Shown here: piece by piece, positions 12,628-16,567 of the stretch
Layout: every line of letters begins with the position of its first letter
Numbering within the stretch: position 1 is the first letter of the stretch
Origin: Alcaligenaceae bacterium
Lineage (GTDB): Bacteria > Pseudomonadota > Gammaproteobacteria > Burkholderiales > Burkholderiaceae
DNA length: 16,567 bases
NCBI GenBank assembly: GCA_947372575.1
Contig: CANBUF010000005.1
Location: 1 to 16,567, forward strand
Direction: 5' to 3'
Position numbers and translations under genes: made by a program
The notes under the pieces: model-generated
The model's input: the letters and a program-made list of their open reading frames with translations, nothing else
Told to the model about the DNA's origin: nothing
The model's database searches: none

Positions 12628-14538
12628 TTATGCGTTCCCGACAACTTCGGGGATAGGCCCGATGGTTGACTGATAGTTGCAATCCAGTTCCAGTCCCAAT
12701 TCATCGAATCCCTGGATTTTGAGTTCAATGAGTTGGCCGCGATCCAGCTGTGGCAAGCCCGAGAGCCGGGTGACCATTGGCGCGTTGCTGAGCCGCACCA
12801 GATCTTCTTTTAATACGCTTGCCTGGCAGGTGGTCACACCTTGTTGTTGCAGCCACCTCAGGCACCAGTAGCGTTCCATGCTGTTTTGAAAGTCATTCCA
12901 TGCTGTGTACTGCGCTTCAAAACCACCAATAATGGCAAACAGGTCTGCATCCCTTGGCTTGAAAGGGGCGACCAGTGGCGCAGATATTCCATGTTCGATT
13001 GTGGCAATCAGTTGCCACTGGTTGACAAGGTCGACATAGCGTCGCAGTGGTGATGTGCACCAGGCATATTGCGCGACACCAATGGCCTCATGGGGGAGAG
13101 CGTGGGTGCTCATCCTCACGCGTCCAGTCTGCTGTGAGCGATAAATGCCAGGCACGCCGTGCGACGCGAGCATCCCACCCCAGGTGCTGTTGGCCAGAAT
13201 CATGTATTCAGCGACCAGACGATCGAGCGGTGCATTGCGCTGTCTGGGCAGGATGCGCACGGGCGTATCCGGATTGTCGGCTGGACCATCGAGGTAAAAG
13301 TTATATTCAACCCGGTTATTGTTTTCGGGCTTGCCGCGAACGATTTCTCGCTGCTTGGACAGCTGCAGGGCAAAATTCCAGAGCGGTCGAATCCATTCGT
13401 TATAAGGCAGGATTTGATCGGGATCGGCGAGAGACTCCTCGGTGATGTCTGCGTCGAGCGTGTTGTGGCGCAGGTTTTCAAGGACCGTGACACGTTCAAG
13501 CTTGCTCTCGCAGGACAGGATTTCGCCTGTCAGCATATCGGCCGTTACATAGAGGGATAAAGCGGGTACAGCGCGACCGGCGTCTAGCGAAAATGCGCTG
13601 ATCACGCTATCTGGCTGCATGGGGATTTTTTCGCCAGGCGTGTAGACGGTCGACATTCTGGCGCGCGCCAGCCGGTCAAGTTCGCTATCCCGTGTGACTG
13701 CCAGGCCAGGTGCGGCAACGTGGACGCCCACGCAAATCTTGCCCTCTGGCAGAATCTTGACCGAGAGTGCATCGTCGATTTCAGTCGTGGTGATATCGTC
13801 AACTGAATAGGCCTGCACGTTTGCTAGTGGTAGGTCCTGTCCAGCATTAGGCACTTCCAGCTCGGGAAAGCCAACACCTCGCGGGAAATGATTGGCGAGG
13901 AATTTACCCTGATGTAGCGCCAGCGCATGCGGCCAGGCACCCAGGTCAAGCAATAAGCGCTCGGGTGTTTTCTGAGATTGCGTGCAGGCTGCATCCAGTG
14001 CTTTCCAGGCCTGGGAATTTTTGTCAGGCCGGGTGATCAGGGTCATTGCAAGCTCTGCAATACCGGTGGGCAGTCGCCCGGCAATCATTTCGCTAGCCCA
14101 GCCTTTTATTTCATCTGCCTGTTTCTGCTTTTTTTCCAGCGCAGCCAGCGCCGCAGTGAGTATCTCGGGCGGTGCCACGCGATAGCGTCCGCGTCCACGG
14201 CGATGAAAATAGACCGGTGCTTCATGCAAACGCAGCAACAGGGTCGCTTTTTCGAGCGCATCTGGCGCGTGACCAAAGTATTCTGCGCCTAAAGTTTCGA
14301 CGTCAAACTCTTCTTTTGGTGCGCACTCCCACAGGAAAGGCACATCAATTTCCTGTGCCTTCAGTGCGGCCTCTGTCAGCAGCGCTTCGGGAGCGGGACT
14401 TGCAAAGGTAAAGATGCAGTTGGTGCGCTTGATTTTGCTGCGCTTGCCCGAACCAGACTCGACCTGCAGGGCGGTCTCGGCTTCTGACATGATATGTCCG
14501 GCTTTGAATGCGCCATCTTCTTCATATAAAACAAACAT
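12628..14538 (-). CDS. RNB-domain exoribonuclease (RNase II/R family)
   Basis: A 636-residue member of the RNase II/R superfamily of processive 3'-5' exoribonucleases. The RNB core begins at YSVDDITTTEIDDALSV (244-260). The metal-binding cluster DxxxxxDxDD of RNase II is present as Asp247 or Asp248, Glu253, Asp255 and Asp256, so one aspartate is replaced by glutamate. The second signature, TSPLRRYVDLVNQWQL (495-510), carries the catalytic arginine pair, and a short S1-like tail lies at about 600-625. The N-terminal 230 residues do not look like standard cold-shock domains, though MFVLYEEDGAFKAGHIM resembles a small barrel. It is related to the family found next to mpl in other Burkholderiales, and stands 31 bases after mpl. 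Whether it degrades general RNA or a special substrate is unknown. Confidence 0.88.
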   Translation of the reverse strand: MFVLYEEDGAFKAGHIMSEAETALQVESGSGKRSKIKRTNCIFTFASPAPEALLTEAALKAQEIDVPFLWECAPKEEFDVETLGAEYFGHAPDALEKATLLLRLHEAPVYFHRRGRGRYRVAPPEILTAALAALEKKQKQADEIKGWASEMIAGRLPTGIAELAMTLITRPDKNSQAWKALDAACTQSQKTPERLLLDLGAWPHALALHQGKFLANHFPRGVGFPELEVPNAGQDLPLANVQAYSVDDITTTEIDDALSVKILPEGKICVGVHVAAPGLAVTRDSELDRLARARMSTVYTPGEKIPMQPDSVISAFSLDAGRAVPALSLYVTADMLTGEILSCESKLERVTVLENLRHNTLDADITEESLADPDQILPYNEWIRPLWNFALQLSKQREIVRGKPENNNRVEYNFYLDGPADNPDTPVRILPRQRNAPLDRLVAEYMILANSTWGGMLASHGVPGIYRSQQTGRVRMSTHALPHEAIGVAQYAWCTSPLRRYVDLVNQWQLIATIEHGISAPLVAPFKPRDADLFAIIGGFEAQYTAWNDFQNSMERYWCLRWLQQQGVTTCQASVLKEDLVRLSNAPMVTRLSGLPQLDRGQLIELKIQGFDELGLELDCNYQSTIGPIPEVVGNA

Positions 14539-14569
14539 TCTGGATTCCGGTTGGTGCGTGAGTCGCTAT

Positions 14570-15940
14570 TTAGGCGGTCTGGTCGCTCAGCGCTTCGAGC
14601 AGGCGTTGATGGACCCCGCCAAAGCCGCCGTTACTCATGACAAGAATATGGTCGCCGGGCTTTGCCGCCTGGACGATTGCTGTAACCATTTGATCGATCT
14701 GGTCGTGTGCCTGCATACGGTCACCTAGCCCGGATAGCACCTCGGCCGGCTCCCAGCCCAGTGCTTGCTTGCCTTGGCGCTGGCCATAGCAGAACACCAG
14801 GTCGGCAGGTGTGAGCGCTTCGGGCAGTCTGGCCGCCATCGTACCGAGCTTCATAGTGTTCGAGCGCGGCTCCAGGACGGCCAGAATACGTTCGGCTCCG
14901 ATCCGTGCCCGCAGTCCATCCAGGGTCGTACGGATGGCGGTAGGGTGGTGGGCAAAATCGTCATAAACGGTGATTTGATTGACCGTGCCGCGAATCTCCA
15001 TGCGCCGCTTGACGCCGCCAAAGGCGCTCAGAGCTTGAATGCTGGTCGCAGCTTCGACGCCTACATGTTGGGCGGCGGCAATCGCGACCAATGCGTTATG
15101 GCGATTGTGCGCACCACTCAGATTCCAGCGGACCTGGCCTGCCAGTTGGGCACCCTGGTACACATCAAAGCTTTCTGCATTGACCTCTTGAGCATGCCAG
15201 CCTGCCTGCGTGCCGCACCGGATGATTTCGGACCAGCATCCCATTGCGATGACGCGCTCAAGTGCTTCGTCCTGGGCCGGTAGAATCACTTGTCCCGAGC
15301 CAGGGATTGTTCTCAGTAAATGATGAAATTGTGTTTCGATCGCTGCAAGATCAGGGAAGATGTCTGCGTGATCGTATTCAAGATTGTTCAGGATGGCCGT
15401 ACGTGGACGGTAGTGAACAAATTTTGAGCGTTTGTCGAAAAAAGCAGTGTCGTACTCGTCTGCTTCGATCACAAACAATGTCGAAGCCGGGTCAAAGCGA
15501 GCAGAGACCTCGAGTCCGGGCGCCACACCACCAATCAGGAAATTGGGGGCAAGCCCTGCGCTTTTGAGGATCCAGGCAAGCATAGAGCTCGTGGTGGTTT
15601 TTCCGTGCGTGCCTGCGACGGCGAGCACATGCTGACCTTGTAATACATGCTCTCCCAGCCATTGGGGGCCAGAAACATAAGGCAGTCCGGCGTTCAGGAT
15701 GGCTTCCATGAGGGGATTGCCGCGCGAAACGACGTTGCCAATGACAAATAAATCCGGTTTGAGTCCCAGCTGTGCAGGATCAAACCCCTCAATGAGTTCG
15801 ATGCCTTGCTCGGTCAGCTGCGTGCTCATCGGTGGGTAGACACCGGTGTCACAACCCGTTACCCGATGTCCGGCAGCGCGGGCGATCAGTGCGAGACCAC
15901 CCATGAAGGTGCCGCAAATTCCTAATATATGCAGATGCAT
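14570..15940 (-). CDS. mpl: UDP-N-acetylmuramate:L-alanyl-gamma-D-glutamyl-meso-diaminopimelate ligase (murein peptide ligase)
   Basis: Mpl attaches recycled murein tripeptide to UDP-MurNAc, returning cell-wall fragments to peptidoglycan synthesis in the cytoplasm. The 456-residue protein matches the family length. Motifs are HILGICGTFMGGLALIARAA (4-23) for the UDP-binding N-domain, the ATP loop GTHGKTTT (110-117), IEADEYDTAFFDKRSKF (158-174), NNLEYDHADIF (185-195), GAHNRHN (276-282) and DDFAHHPTAI (327-336). The HHPT motif and the ICGTFMGG start separate Mpl from MurC. The frame is open to 15979, but the ATG at 15940 has an ideal AGGAGA site, six bases away, and starts right before the conserved strand. 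It leads the minus-strand envelope/metabolic block, diverging from the tlpA-like gene. Confidence 0.96.
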   Translation of the reverse strand: MHLHILGICGTFMGGLALIARAAGHRVTGCDTGVYPPMSTQLTEQGIELIEGFDPAQLGLKPDLFVIGNVVSRGNPLMEAILNAGLPYVSGPQWLGEHVLQGQHVLAVAGTHGKTTTSSMLAWILKSAGLAPNFLIGGVAPGLEVSARFDPASTLFVIEADEYDTAFFDKRSKFVHYRPRTAILNNLEYDHADIFPDLAAIETQFHHLLRTIPGSGQVILPAQDEALERVIAMGCWSEIIRCGTQAGWHAQEVNAESFDVYQGAQLAGQVRWNLSGAHNRHNALVAIAAAQHVGVEAATSIQALSAFGGVKRRMEIRGTVNQITVYDDFAHHPTAIRTTLDGLRARIGAERILAVLEPRSNTMKLGTMAARLPEALTPADLVFCYGQRQGKQALGWEPAEVLSGLGDRMQAHDQIDQMVTAIVQAAKPGDHILVMSNGGFGGVHQRLLEALSDQTA

Positions 15941-15946
15941 GAACAA

Positions 15947-15952
15947 TCTCCT
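15947..15952 (-). promoter_or_regulatory. Strong ribosome binding site fixing the mpl start
   Basis: On the minus strand AGGAGA lies six bases before the ATG at 15940. This supports that start over the upstream in-frame ATG at 15979, which lacks a comparable site and would add 13 residues not typical of Mpl. Confidence 0.7.
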
Positions 15953-16048
15953 GCCGACATTGTAGAGGGAGATAGGCATGGCGTGCCCGGGTACCTTTAA
16001 ATCGGAATGTGTGTGTCAGGCGCATGGCGCGGCGTTATGATTGACAGC
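15953..16048. other. Divergent intergenic region between mpl and the tlpA-like gene
   Basis: These roughly 100 bases separate two divergently read genes and should hold promoters for both. I could not identify a convincing pair of -35 and -10 boxes. A TACAAT facing mpl (15959-15964) would place the transcript start on top of the ribosome site, so it is doubtful. No repeat or RNA gene was seen. Confidence 0.4.
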
Positions 16049-16567
16049 ATGAATAAAAGAACCGTGCTGTTTGGACTAGGTGGCCTCCTGGCGATGGGGC
16101 TGACGGGCTGGCTGGCGTTGCATGAGACCTCGCGCAAGGCACCGCTGGCTAATCGTGCGGTGGCCGTTGAGCCGCCCGCAAACCGGCCCGCAGTCAGCCC
16201 CCAGCCTTTGCTGAATGTGACATTGCCAGATCTCGAAGGCCATGAGGTCTCTTTCAGACAATTTCTGGGTAAGCCTCTCGTCGTGAATTTTTGGGCAACC
16301 TGGTGTGCGCCTTGCGTCCAGGAGATGCCAGACCTCGATTTAATGGCTAAATCGTTACCAGATGTTTATTTTGTGGGTATTGGTATTGATACTGCAGATA
16401 ACATCCGTCAATTTGTAGATAAAGTTAAGGTTTCATACCCGTTGCTCGTTGCGGGCCTCGGTGGAATTTCCTTGCTCAGAGAGCTGGGTAACACGACGGG
16501 AGGTCTGCCTTTTACGGTCATGTTCGATGCAGATGGCAACATAATGGACACAATTCTTGGGCAGGTT
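16049..16567 (+). CDS. TlpA/ResA-like thioredoxin-fold disulfide reductase (3' end cut by window)
   Basis: The first 173 codons of a membrane-anchored periplasmic thioredoxin. Residues 5-24 (TVLFGLGGLLAMGLTGWLAL) form an uncleaved signal anchor, followed by an Ala/Pro-rich linker. The thioredoxin domain starts near LLNVTLPDLEG. The active site is FWATWCAPC (81-89), with the Cys pair separated by two residues, and GGLPFTVMFD (152-161) gives the cis-proline loop. This fits the TlpA/ResA group, which reduces apocytochrome c or copper-site thiols. The start is uncertain: ATGs at 16007, 16037 and 16049 are in frame after a stop at 15998, none with a strong ribosome site. The last is chosen because it gives the usual short basic N-terminus. 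The downstream partners are outside the window. Confidence 0.9.
   Translation, partial: MNKRTVLFGLGGLLAMGLTGWLALHETSRKAPLANRAVAVEPPANRPAVSPQPLLNVTLPDLEGHEVSFRQFLGKPLVVNFWATWCAPCVQEMPDLDLMAKSLPDVYFVGIGIDTADNIRQFVDKVKVSYPLLVAGLGGISLLRELGNTTGGLPFTVMFDADGNIMDTILGQV

Noticed and set aside
16041..16046. TTGACA just before the tlpA-like start, as a -35 box
   Set aside because: No -10 lies at the right distance, and transcription would begin inside the coding region.

Overview
The window is a dense stretch of proteobacterial chromosome. The gene families and their order point to a betaproteobacterium of the order Burkholderiales, most likely Alcaligenaceae (Bordetella/Achromobacter relatives). This is inferred from remembered synteny, not from a database search. 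I found no transposase, integrase, phage gene, CRISPR array, tRNA or rRNA. No stretch longer than about 175 bases lacks a gene.

Layout. (1) Positions 1-1681, minus strand: a divergent thiD-like kinase gene, thiE (thiamine phosphate synthase) and the first 56 codons of hemL (glutamate-1-semialdehyde aminomutase), arranged as one operon. (2) Positions 1854-6547, plus strand: rubredoxin, yqgE, ruvX, pyrR, pyrB, a dihydroorotase-like pyrC' and plsC. Gene ends touch or overlap from yqgE to ruvX and from pyrR to plsC, so translational coupling is likely. PyrB makes carbamoyl aspartate. PyrC' has lost its metal ligands and is probably a structural partner of PyrB rather than an enzyme. (3) Positions 6551-8611, minus strand: a two-gene accessory module, a periplasmic Bug-type solute receptor followed by a LigJ-like 4-oxalomesaconate hydratase of aromatic-acid catabolism. 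It sits between two housekeeping blocks, and its upstream region carries short direct and inverted repeats. (4) Positions 8729-15940, minus strand, read right to left: mpl (murein peptide ligase), an RNB-family exoribonuclease, a TonB-like transducer, aroE (shikimate dehydrogenase), lptG (LPS export permease) and apaH (Ap4A hydrolase). Gaps are 0-40 bases, with ATGA overlaps at tonB/aroE and lptG/apaH. (5) From about 16049, plus strand: the start of a TlpA/ResA-like thioredoxin, cut by the window end.

Taken together, most of the window is housekeeping: cofactor, pyrimidine, phospholipid, aromatic amino acid and cell-envelope functions. The points worth a second look are the catalytically degenerate ThiD-like and PyrC' proteins, the isolated Bug-ligJ pair, the unusual TonB-like protein inside an envelope operon, and lptG separated from lptF. 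I did not see a convincing new defence, mobile or regulatory system.
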